Numbered from the stretch's first letter, positions 1 through 5,379 are shown. The stretch is 6,795 nt of DNA from Desulfobacteraceae bacterium (GCA_029857875.1 JAOUGB010000131.1:1-6795); one strand, 5' to 3'. Program-made: numbers and translations. The notes: generated from the letters alone by a model not told the origin.

Positions 1-53
1 TGCTTTTTTTAGTCAATATTTTTATTAAGTTTATTTATGGGAAGGATAAAACA

Positions 54-794
54 ATGTACAAAATACACCCCATTGTCGTGGGAACAAAAGTTTTTGATAA
101 AAGCATGATGACATATCAGTATGGGGCCGGTCAGGAATATACCATCCCTATCTATTGTTGGTATTTAGAAGGGGGCGATCGAAAAATTCTTGTGGATACC
201 GGTGAAATGAACCCGATTCGATCCGAAACCCGAGAAAAATCTATCAGCGGTAAAATTTATACATTTGAAGAAGGGTTGGCCCGCTGGGATCTAAGCCCAA
301 CGGATATCGATATGATCATCCATACCCACCTGCATAACGATCACTGTGAAAATGATTATAAATGTGAAAATGCTGAAGTTTTTGTTCATGTAAAAGAACT
401 GGAAAGGATTCATAATCCCCATCCATTGGATTACCGCTATGTTGAAGATTATATCGAAGATGTAGAGGAAAACGGGCAGATCCGAAAAATTTTCGGAGAC
501 ACGGAAATTTTACCGGGCCTCCGGGTATTGCATACCCCGGTTCATACAGAAGGCGGTTTAACCGTAATGATCGATACTTCCGGCGGAAAGGCCGCCATTA
601 CCGGATTTTGCGTAATCGACGAAAACTTCAATCCCCCCATACAAATTAAGGCCATGGAAATGGAAGTTATTCCTCCCGGTACCCATGTTAATGTATATGA
701 GTCATATGATATAATGATGAAAATTAAAGATATGGCCGATATACTGATAGCACTCCATGAACCGAAATTTGCGTCCATAAATACGATTCCTTAG
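54..794 (+). CDS. Metallo-beta-lactamase-fold hydrolase, N-acyl homoserine lactonase-like
   Basis: 246-aa probable cytoplasmic metallohydrolase with no signal peptide. Seen: the metal motif HxHxDH at H92-H94-D96-H97, a third histidine at H164 in HTPVHTEGG, and a last histidine at H235 in ALHEP. The order and spacing resemble AiiA-type AHL lactonases (His/Asp cluster, His about 65 residues later, final His near 235), and the length is typical. LVDTG at 46-50 is the usual early strand and turn of the fold. Odd: where the family normally has a Gly-Asp that bridges the two metals, this protein reads ITGFC (182-186), so the Asp is absent. The start is supported by a GGGAAGG ribosome site at 39-45, 8 bases ahead of the ATG. 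The gene stands alone and ends before a strong terminator. The substrate is not shown: a lactone is one option, another ester or thioester is possible. The fold is certain; lactonase activity is only inferred. Confidence 0.85.
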   Translation: MYKIHPIVVGTKVFDKSMMTYQYGAGQEYTIPIYCWYLEGGDRKILVDTGEMNPIRSETREKSISGKIYTFEEGLARWDLSPTDIDMIIHTHLHNDHCENDYKCENAEVFVHVKELERIHNPHPLDYRYVEDYIEDVEENGQIRKIFGDTEILPGLRVLHTPVHTEGGLTVMIDTSGGKAAITGFCVIDENFNPPIQIKAMEMEVIPPGTHVNVYESYDIMMKIKDMADILIALHEPKFASINTIP

Positions 795-844
795 TCGCCG
801 CAGATCATCAAAAAACTGTACGCAAGCAGATAGCTGAACAGCCA

Positions 845-886
845 AAAAGCAAATCCCGCCCAAAAAAAATGGCGGGATTTGCTTTT
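845..886. terminator. Bidirectional intrinsic terminator between convergent genes
   Basis: A perfect 16-bp inverted repeat (arms 845-860 and 871-886) with a 10-base loop. The core is six G:C pairs (cccgcc/ggcggg plus flanking pairs), and the outer ends are AAAAGC and GCTTTT, so each strand ends its hairpin in a run of U. It lies 51 bases after the stop of the lactonase-like gene on the plus strand and 75 bases after the stop of the small RRSG-repeat gene on the minus strand, so it can serve both. The U-runs are short, four bases and inside the stem, so efficiency is unknown. Confidence 0.85.
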
Positions 887-960
887 AACGTCTTTAATAT
901 AAGGGGTTGCACCATTACCGGCGCTGCTTTTTTTTGCTTAAAATATTATGTTCTAACTAT

Positions 961-1113
961 TTATTCTTTGTATGCTCTTGGTTTTTGCCTTCGATCTAAA
1001 CCACTTCTTCTTTCTTTGCCAGATCTCCGTTCGGGTATGTGAGAAGTATAATTAAACTCCCGCCTATCCGCACCTGACCGCCGGCCTCCGTTATCGGGCA
1101 AGATTTGAATCAT
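961..1113 (-). CDS. 50-aa arginine-rich small protein with three RRSGx(D/E)RR repeats
   Basis: A short open frame: ATG at 1113-1111, 50 codons, TAA at 963-961, with an in-frame TAA five codons before the ATG. Seen: the protein carries RRSGADRR at 11-18, RRSGKERR at 29-36 and RRSGLDRR at 35-42, the last two sharing RR, with an HIPERR segment at 25-30 between them. It is strongly basic and hydrophilic, with no Cys and no membrane segment. Three in-register copies of one motif in 50 codons would be very unlikely in noncoding DNA. From memory, RRSGxDRR repeats with a HIPERRSG segment recur in small hypothetical proteins of Desulfobacterales; their function is unknown to me. No clear ribosome site precedes the ATG, which is the main doubt. 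It faces the lactonase-like gene and shares its terminator. Nucleic-acid or membrane-surface binding is conceivable from the charge alone, but I do not assign a function. Confidence 0.75.
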   Translation of the reverse strand: MIQILPDNGGRRSGADRREFNYTSHIPERRSGKERRSGLDRRQKPRAYKE

Positions 1114-1132
1114 GATAAATATAGATTATTTT

Positions 1133-1175
1133 CGAATCTTTCTATAGATGTTTAGCAAGCAAAAGATTCGGCTTG
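1133..1175 (-). promoter_or_regulatory. Two overlapping weak hairpins upstream of the RRSG-repeat gene
   Basis: A 9-bp inverted repeat, CGAATCTTT (1133-1141) with AAAGATTCG (1162-1170), and a 5-bp one, CAAGC (1156-1160) with GCTTG (1171-1175). They cannot form at the same time, because the second holds an arm of the first in its loop. Both lie 20 to 60 bases ahead of the small gene's ATG. Arms of this size can occur by chance, so a regulatory role is only a suggestion. Confidence 0.2.
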
Positions 1176-1389
1176 TTTATAAATGCGTTGTTTAAAATTG
1201 TTTACTGTCTTTATGCAAAAATCATGCAGAATAAATCATTTTTTTTAGTCTCATATATTTCAATTAGTTAGCAAATATAAAAAAACAACAGCTTTAAAAA
1301 TTATGAAATGAATATCACAATTTCTGTTACATTTGTTACACATTGGGAAATTCAGGTAACAGGAAAAACTGCAAGGAAAAATATATAGT
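1176..1389. other. AT-rich intergenic stretch without a recognisable gene
   Basis: Part of the 512-base gap between the RRSG-repeat gene and the Smr gene. It has frequent stops on both strands. The longest frames I tried are under 30 codons, without ribosome sites or family motifs. The only local pattern is TGTTAC at 1325-1330 and again at 1334-1339, with the reverse complement GTAACA at 1356-1361. The promoter of the RRSG-repeat gene probably lies here, but I could not pick out convincing -35 and -10 boxes. Confidence 0.5.
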
Positions 1390-1589
1390 TAGTGTCGATT
1401 CATAAATTAGGATTTTAGTTCAAGATCAAGGTATGCGAAAAAAATAACCGCAGGCATATGTTTAATATTCCGAGGATTATTTTTTGAGCATAACCCCAGA
1501 GAAATAGGCTCCGCATTTCACAGGGCAGGCGCAGAGACTTGTCCGCCTCCGGCGGATTGGGCAAAAAGACCATTTATGGATGGACACTA
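1390..1589. mobile_element. MITE-like element with 18-bp terminal inverted repeats
   Basis: The left end TAGTGTCGATTCATAAAT (1390-1407) and the reverse complement of the right end, TAGTGTCCATCCATAAAT (right end at 1572-1589), agree at 16 of 18 bases. A 7-bp direct repeat TAGTTAG at 1386-1392 and 1588-1594 overlaps both tips. The target duplication is therefore either TA (giving an element of 1392-1587, as in IS630/Tc1-mariner relatives) or a longer part of TAGTTAG; the ends alone cannot decide. Inside there is no transposase frame, only a 9-bp A/T hairpin (1439-1447 with 1477-1485) and a GC-rich palindrome. A non-autonomous element of about 200 bp moved by a transposase elsewhere in the genome fits best. 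It lies 36 bases from the 3' end of the Smr gene and does not disrupt a recognisable gene. Confidence 0.65.
1542..1556. repeat. GC-rich palindrome TCCGCC-TCC-GGCGGA
   Basis: A 6-bp perfect stem with a 3-base loop inside the MITE-like element, clearly more GC-rich than its surroundings. Short palindromes of this sequence are, from memory, common in the intergenic DNA of many environmental bacteria. No T-run follows on either strand, so it is not a good terminator. It may be an internal hairpin of the mobile element or an older repeat carried with it. Confidence 0.5.
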
Positions 1590-1625
1590 GTTAGCCCTTT
1601 ACCTCTAAAGACATAGATCGCTTCA

Positions 1626-1895
1626 TCATTTATGCCTAAGTTCAACAAGAGTCGCTCCCCAACCACCGGCTTCAAGAGGAGCATTGCTAAATGATGCCAC
1701 CATTGGATTTTTTTTCAAAAGCCTTCGAACGCGATCCTTTAGTATTCCCCGTCCCTTTCCATGAATAATTCTCACTGAGTATATTCCCTCATCAATACAG
1801 GCGGAAAAATAATCTGAAAGAAGATCCGGTATCTCTTTGGGTTTAAAGGTATGAAGATCTAAAACATCTTCTGTGGGTATTTTTACAGGTTTCAT
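1626..1895 (-). CDS. Stand-alone Smr-domain protein
   Basis: 89-aa protein consisting almost entirely of one Smr (small MutS-related) domain. Seen: DLH at 13-15, the core HGKGRG at 45-50 followed by a basic helix (ILKDRVRRLLKK), and the closing GGWGAT at 77-82, all in the usual order. Smr domains bind and often nick DNA or RNA; in MutS2 the domain is linked to recombination control and ribosome rescue. With no MutS2 part and almost no N-terminal extension, this is the minimal form found in many proteobacteria, and its target cannot be told. The ATG at 1895 has no clear ribosome site, but the domain begins about ten residues later, so little can be missing. It is divergent from plsY across 163 bases, and the MITE-like element lies just beyond its stop. 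Family confident, role open. Confidence 0.88.
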   Translation of the reverse strand: MKPVKIPTEDVLDLHTFKPKEIPDLLSDYFSACIDEGIYSVRIIHGKGRGILKDRVRRLLKKNPMVASFSNAPLEAGGWGATLVELRHK

Positions 1896-2011
1896 ATTTA
1901 ATAAATTCGAACACTTTAGTCTTTTGAAAAAGAGCGTTATCCATGAAGCGATTTAACAAATAAAAACTCTTCGACCGCTGAAATATTTAGGCTTTAAATT
2001 TCGAGTTGATC

Positions 2012-2020
2012 TGGTATAGT
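2012..2020 (+). promoter_or_regulatory. Extended -10 promoter for plsY
   Basis: TGGTATAGT matches the extended -10 pattern TGnTATAAT with one mismatch. It lies 38 bases before the plsY ATG, giving a predicted transcript start near 2027 and a leader of roughly 30 bases. No good -35 box stands 17 bases upstream, which is acceptable for an extended -10 promoter. TTGATC at 2006-2011 is too close to be its partner. Confidence 0.55.
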
Positions 2021-2058
2021 ATTAAGATATTCGACACTAATAGCAAAATGGATGTTAA

Positions 2059-2664
2059 ATGATCAAGTATCTTGTGCTGCCTATTTTCAGTTATCTTTTG
2101 GGTTCCATTCCCTGGGGACTCATTCTGACCCGGCTGTTTACCCCCATTAACATCAGGCAGGTGGGAAGCGGAAATATCGGTGCAACGAATGTGGGGCGCA
2201 TGGCAGGACCATGGCTCGGAGTCCTGACCCTTACCGGCGACATCCTAAAGGGGGCCTTTCCGGTCTGGTTGGCTGTATCAATGACAACTCCAAATGAAGT
2301 ATGGGGTGATCTCTACATTGCAATAGTAGCTTTTGCAGCTTTTACAGGGCACCTTTATCCTGTCTATATGAAATTTAAAAACGGAGGAAAAGGGGTTGCA
2401 ACCGCAGCAGGGTGCTTTGGCGTCATTTCACCTGTTGCACTGGTAATTCTGATTCTAGTTTTTATCATGTTTGTTTGCTGGTCGAACCGTGTTTCGCTCG
2501 CCTCCCTTGCCGCCGCTGCCGTCTTGCCTGTTGCAATCTGGAAAGCTACCGGCTCGGAAGTCATGCTTGGATGTGCCGTTATAACAACTATATTCATCTA
2601 TTTTCGCCATGTGGATAACATCAAAAGGCTTCTGGCAGGCACGGAACCTCCCATTTGGGAATAA
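2059..2664 (+). CDS. plsY: Glycerol-3-phosphate acyltransferase PlsY
   Basis: 201-aa integral membrane enzyme. The family transfers an acyl group from acyl phosphate (made by PlsX) to sn-glycerol 3-phosphate, giving lysophosphatidic acid, the first membrane step of phospholipid synthesis. Seen: the N-terminal motif GSIPWG (15-20), VGSGNIGATNVGR (35-47), GDILKG (60-65), GHLYPVYMKFKNGGKGVAT (97-115, the glycine-rich substrate loop) and RHVDNIKRLLAGTE (183-196). About five hydrophobic segments separate these loops (roughly 3-25, 52-74, 85-102, 118-141 and 147-181 in one or two passes). The length is normal and all conserved motifs are present. The ATG overlaps the stop of a four-codon frame (2048-2062) and has only a weak GGAT ahead of it. 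plsX is not in the window. The gene ends 14 bases from the stop of the convergent ispH-ubiA gene, without a hairpin between them. Confidence 0.96.
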   Translation: MIKYLVLPIFSYLLGSIPWGLILTRLFTPINIRQVGSGNIGATNVGRMAGPWLGVLTLTGDILKGAFPVWLAVSMTTPNEVWGDLYIAIVAFAAFTGHLYPVYMKFKNGGKGVATAAGCFGVISPVALVILILVFIMFVCWSNRVSLASLAAAAVLPVAIWKATGSEVMLGCAVITTIFIYFRHVDNIKRLLAGTEPPIWE

Positions 2665-2678
2665 GACGATATATCAGA

Positions 2679-4406
2679 TTAAAGCAACGACCAGACCAAT
2701 GTCATAACACCTGCCATGACAAAATTACTTTCGACCAGAAATTCCAGCCGTATGCCGGGAAGCATATAGCCTCGCTCATGCGCTGAAAGTATGATGAAAA
2801 CAAAAGCCGGACAGATTAAAAGTGCAAAACCTAAACTTGATATAAGTTGAAATGCGCTTGAAATAAACAATATGCCAAAATTTATGGCCAGTATCGTTTT
2901 TAAAAGGCGCAAAGCTCGCTTTTCTCCTAACAGTATAGGAATTGTCTCTTTACCCACAATGCGGTCACCCTGCATATCAAGAATATCAAAAAATGCTGTT
3001 CTGACAAAGACCAGGCTCAGTGACCATGAGAATATGATGGCCGTATTCAGTTGAATATTTCCTGATACAGACAATCGAGGCAAAACAGAAGTCACGATTC
3101 CCCATGCCATTGCAATCAGAACCGTTTTTGATCCGGGGATATCCCTAAGCCGCGAGTATTTATCGTATGCAAAACGTTTCGGGATAAGCCTTAAATTGTA
3201 AGAAAGACCCATTATACTCATACCGAAAAGGATTAAAAAAGGAATCCAGCCCACTGAATAGGCCGTCATCAAACCAATGCCGCCTGCAGCAAACGCAAGA
3301 AAAGCAAGCAATATCTTATTTTTGTTATAAAAGGAGGATCTGTCAGGATCGTTGTATCGGTCTGCCTTTGTACCAATGAGATTGTTGAGAATGTGCATGG
3401 ATAGAACATAAAGCATGGATATAAGCACATGATTGAAATTATTTGTAATCCCCTCAATTTTGATACAGGCGTAGCACAGACATCCGGCACCGATGGATAC
3501 AAAGATGTTGGTAAGAAGCAGAACACGCTGGATGGGAAAAATAACCCTTTGCAAGCCTTGCTTATTTTTATAAGGCAGGGCCTCAAGTGTTCTGTAAATT
3601 TTTTTAATAACCCAATTCGGCGTGGAAGCCCCTGCTGTAATCCCGATACATTTGGCTTCAGAAAGAGCGTCGACATCAATTTCCGATTCAGTTTCAATGT
3701 GATATGTCGGTTTCCCTGTCTTTCTTGAAATTTCAGCAAGCCGCTTCGTATTTCCACTGTTTTGTCCACCAACAACTATGACGGCATCTACTGAATCTGC
3801 CAAGTTTTGGATCTCAGCTTGGCGCTTTACAGTAGAATCACAAATTGTATCAAAGGTTTTATAGTGGGGAAATTTATTAATTGCCCATTTTTTTATTTCC
3901 TCAAAAAAAAGTGTATTTTGAGTGGTCTGAGCAACAATAATCGCCTTTTCAAAAGATGGAAGGGAATCAAGATCATCTAAATTGTCAACGACAAATCCTT
4001 TTCCCTCTGCATATCCTAAAAGTCCGATAACTTCAGGATGATCTTTGTCTCCGATAATGATAGATGCATAATCTTTTACGGCATGCATTCGAATGATGGT
4101 CTGAACTTTAATAACACGGGGACAGGTGGCATCGATAATTTTGTAGCCCGCTTTTTTAAGACTCTGTTTGGTTTCGGGAGGAACGCCGTGAGCACGAATT
4201 AAAACAGTACCTGTTCCGCACTCCGGTATATGTTCTAATATGGATATTTCTTTTTCTCTTAATAGGTCTAAAACCTGCGGATTGTGGATAAGGGGTCCAA
4301 ACGTACAGATCGGATTTTCGTGTTTATTCGGAGCATCCAGAACCATCTCAACGGCTCTTCTTACTCCCATGCAGAAACCGGCGTTCTTAGCAATTAATAT
4401 TTTCAT
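2679..4406 (-). CDS. ispH: IspH-UbiA fusion: HMBPP reductase joined to a UbiA-type prenyltransferase
   Basis: 575-aa two-domain protein in one uninterrupted frame. Residues 1-278 are a complete IspH, the 4Fe-4S enzyme that makes IPP and DMAPP from HMBPP at the end of the MEP pathway. The cluster cysteines are C12, C95 and C189; H41, H73, H123 and E125 match the E. coli substrate residues at nearly the same numbers; NSGNT (216-220) and AGAST (258-262) complete the site. Residues about 290-575 are a membrane domain of 8-9 hydrophobic segments with the second UbiA motif clear: D474, D477, D481 and then G485, T488, P490. The first motif is altered: D349 and D353 are present, but the usual Asn four residues before D349 is Gly345. 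UbiA enzymes attach prenyl chains to aromatic or polar acceptors; the acceptor here is unknown. The start is fixed by an in-frame TAG directly before the ATG. Reduction coupled to prenyl transfer at the membrane is an inference. Confidence 0.93.
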   Translation of the reverse strand: MKILIAKNAGFCMGVRRAVEMVLDAPNKHENPICTFGPLIHNPQVLDLLREKEISILEHIPECGTGTVLIRAHGVPPETKQSLKKAGYKIIDATCPRVIKVQTIIRMHAVKDYASIIIGDKDHPEVIGLLGYAEGKGFVVDNLDDLDSLPSFEKAIIVAQTTQNTLFFEEIKKWAINKFPHYKTFDTICDSTVKRQAEIQNLADSVDAVIVVGGQNSGNTKRLAEISRKTGKPTYHIETESEIDVDALSEAKCIGITAGASTPNWVIKKIYRTLEALPYKNKQGLQRVIFPIQRVLLLTNIFVSIGAGCLCYACIKIEGITNNFNHVLISMLYVLSMHILNNLIGTKADRYNDPDRSSFYNKNKILLAFLAFAAGGIGLMTAYSVGWIPFLILFGMSIMGLSYNLRLIPKRFAYDKYSRLRDIPGSKTVLIAMAWGIVTSVLPRLSVSGNIQLNTAIIFSWSLSLVFVRTAFFDILDMQGDRIVGKETIPILLGEKRALRLLKTILAINFGILFISSAFQLISSLGFALLICPAFVFIILSAHERGYMLPGIRLEFLVESNFVMAGVMTLVWSLL

Positions 4407-4444
4407 CTATACCATGCAGCTTCGGCGCTGCGTTTTACCTTCCT
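4407..4444 (-). promoter_or_regulatory. ispH leader: strong ribosome site separated from the start by a hairpin
   Basis: On the minus strand AGGAAGG (4444-4438) is the only good ribosome site ahead of ispH, but it lies 31 bases from its ATG. Between them is a 16-base hairpin, GCAGC-GCCGAA-GCTGC (4431-4416), followed by ATGGTATAG, a two-codon frame whose stop touches the ispH ATG. With the hairpin folded, the ribosome site would be 6 bases from the small ATG and 15 from the ispH ATG. The short stem could also be chance. Confidence 0.35.
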
Positions 4445-4483
4445 ACACAATCAAACCACGCGAAAAAAATCGTATCGGAGATT

Positions 4484-4669
4484 TTATTTTTTCAAAAAAA
4501 TATGGTGGTCTACGAGAGCCAATGAATGAATGTGTGCATCTATAAATTTTTGATCCCCAAAAATACTGACCAATCGTATGCCACCATCTTCGGGTTCGAC
4601 GGTATCAACGGCTTCCATTACCAGTATTTTCTCATCTCCTTCAATTAAGTATGCGTTTGCTTCACACAT
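4484..4669 (-). CDS. CooT-like small protein, probable nickel binder
   Basis: 61-aa protein starting MCEANAYL, with the Cys at position 2 that marks the CooT family (often labelled 'RNA-binding' in databases). In Rhodospirillum rubrum CooT, Cys2 and the N-terminal backbone bind Ni(II), and the protein is linked to nickel supply for CO dehydrogenase. Seen here: Cys2 is the only cysteine; a small beta-rich body follows with the family-like turn DTVEPEDGGIRLVSIFGD (22-39); H46, H48, H55 and H56 could add metal ligands. The length matches the family (about 60-70 aa). The start is well supported by AGGA (4680-4677) 7 bases before the ATG. A DUF3842 gene lies 107 bases upstream and ispH-ubiA 77 bases downstream, all in the same direction. 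No CO dehydrogenase gene is in the window, so its partner is unknown and nickel binding is inferred from the family. Confidence 0.75.
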   Translation of the reverse strand: MCEANAYLIEGDEKILVMEAVDTVEPEDGGIRLVSIFGDQKFIDAHIHSLALVDHHIFLKK

Positions 4670-4704
4670 CGTATTTTCCTTTATAATTTCTTAAAAATAA
4701 AATC

Positions 4705-4710
4705 ATTATA
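4705..4710 (-). promoter_or_regulatory. Possible -10 box for the CooT-like gene
   Basis: On the minus strand TATAAT, a perfect -10 sequence, lies 35 bases before the CooT-like ATG. No clear -35 box stands at 16-18 bases, and the whole 107-base gap is very AT-rich, so such a match is easily met by chance. Confidence 0.3.
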
Positions 4711-4776
4711 ATTCATTAATAATAAAAGATAGTTAATCTCCTTTTAAAATTTGAAACGCTCAGTTTAGGTTACAGT

Positions 4777-5235
4777 TTATCCGTGCTGAACCTCATCATA
4801 GAAATTCTTTAAATTTTCCTGTAAAAGTGCCTCAATAAGATGAGGGAGCGGAGCTGGCGGTAAACCTATAATTTCAATATTTTCTTGGGTGAGCGGTATA
4901 AGCAGTTTTTTTGCAGGACTGTTGGCCACGGCTTCTGCCATTTTGGGTGTAACTTCTCCCATCATGGCATTGGCCACGATAATTCCAACGGTTCCGATAA
5001 TAATGTCAACCTTTCCTGTTGTCTGAACAATGGCATTTTCTCCAGATGCACCCCTGTTGGCTTTGGCTTTCAGCATCTGAGCCGTTGCAATGGCATTGGT
5101 CCCAAGAGCAATAATTTCAACGGCCTCTCCAAAAAGATCCTTTAGCTTTTTAATGACCGCGCTTCCAATGCCTCCGCCCTGCCCGTCGATGACACATATC
5201 CGCGGCAAAACTGGCTTTTTATCTGTATAACTCAT
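4777..5235 (-). CDS. DUF3842 family protein, Rossmann-like
   Basis: 152-aa soluble protein recognised from memory as DUF3842, a family of unknown function found in anaerobes such as Clostridia and Deltaproteobacteria. Seen: a glycine-rich nucleotide-binding-like start, VIDGQGGGIG (15-24), after a first beta strand; IIALGTNAIAT (41-51); ANRGASGENAIV (59-70); VDIIIGTVGIIVAN (76-89); then MMGEVTPKMAEAV (91-103) and a LLIPL strand (111-115). The GxGGGxG turn and the alternating strands and helices suggest a dinucleotide- or nucleotide-binding fold, but no catalytic residue can be named. The first ten residues look like a loose extension, and the ATG at 5235 has no clear ribosome site. A start slightly further in cannot be excluded, though no better one is visible. 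The next gene in the same direction is the CooT-like gene. Family confident, function unknown. Confidence 0.88.
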   Translation of the reverse strand: MSYTDKKPVLPRICVIDGQGGGIGSAVIKKLKDLFGEAVEIIALGTNAIATAQMLKAKANRGASGENAIVQTTGKVDIIIGTVGIIVANAMMGEVTPKMAEAVANSPAKKLLIPLTQENIEIIGLPPAPLPHLIEALLQENLKNFYDEVQHG

Positions 5236-5314
5236 ACCGTATTATTTTTTAATTTTTGGTAATAACTATTCGGAAATGTTTTTGCTATCAGATAACGATA
5301 ATAACGTCAATAAC

Positions 5315-5336
5315 AACAGAAATCTGCCTTTCTGTT
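5315..5336 (-). terminator. Possible weak terminator after the NYN-domain gene
   Basis: An 8-bp perfect inverted repeat, AACAGAAA (5315-5322) with TTTCTGTT (5329-5336), and a 6-base loop. On the minus strand it lies 43 bases after the NYN stop and is followed by GTTATT rather than a clean U-run. The stem is AT-rich. It may mark the end of the parB-NYN unit or be chance. The rest of the 144-base gap (5236-5379) holds only AT-rich DNA with ATAAC repeated at short intervals (5293-5314). Confidence 0.35.
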
Positions 5337-5379
5337 TCCCGACATTCTTCCTTCGTTAGTATCTGAACACATACCTGCA

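Noticed and set aside
1..53. T-run at the left edge that could be the tail of a terminator
   Set aside because: Any stem would lie outside the window, so it cannot be supported. No convincing promoter for the lactonase-like gene was seen here either.
542..778. Minus-strand frame of 78 codons inside the lactonase-like gene
   Set aside because: It is the antisense of a conserved enzyme and has no independent motif, as is true of the other long frames opposite ispH, plsY, DUF3842, NYN and parB.
1303..1320. Half match to a CRP/HcpR-type site, with TCACAA on one side only
   Set aside because: The left half agrees at only 3 of 6 positions, and it lies nearly 200 bases from the nearest gene start.
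1308..1388. Plus-strand frame of 26 codons starting ATGAATATC
   Set aside because: No ribosome site, no family motif, AT-rich surroundings, and it runs up to the edge of the MITE-like element.
1617..1952. 10-bp inverted repeat ATCGCTTCAT (1617-1626) and ATGAAGCGAT (1943-1952) flanking the Smr gene
   Set aside because: A window of this size is expected to hold several 10-bp inverted matches at any distance. No target duplication or longer similarity supports a mobile cassette.
3269..3775. Minus-strand frame of 168 codons in another frame within ispH-ubiA
   Set aside because: Shadow of the fusion gene. The main frame carries all IspH and UbiA motifs without a break, while this one shows none.
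5308..5372. Minus-strand frame of about 21 codons (MCSDTNEG...) just after the NYN gene
   Set aside because: The ATG lacks a properly spaced ribosome site, the sequence has no known motif, and a possible terminator hairpin lies inside it.
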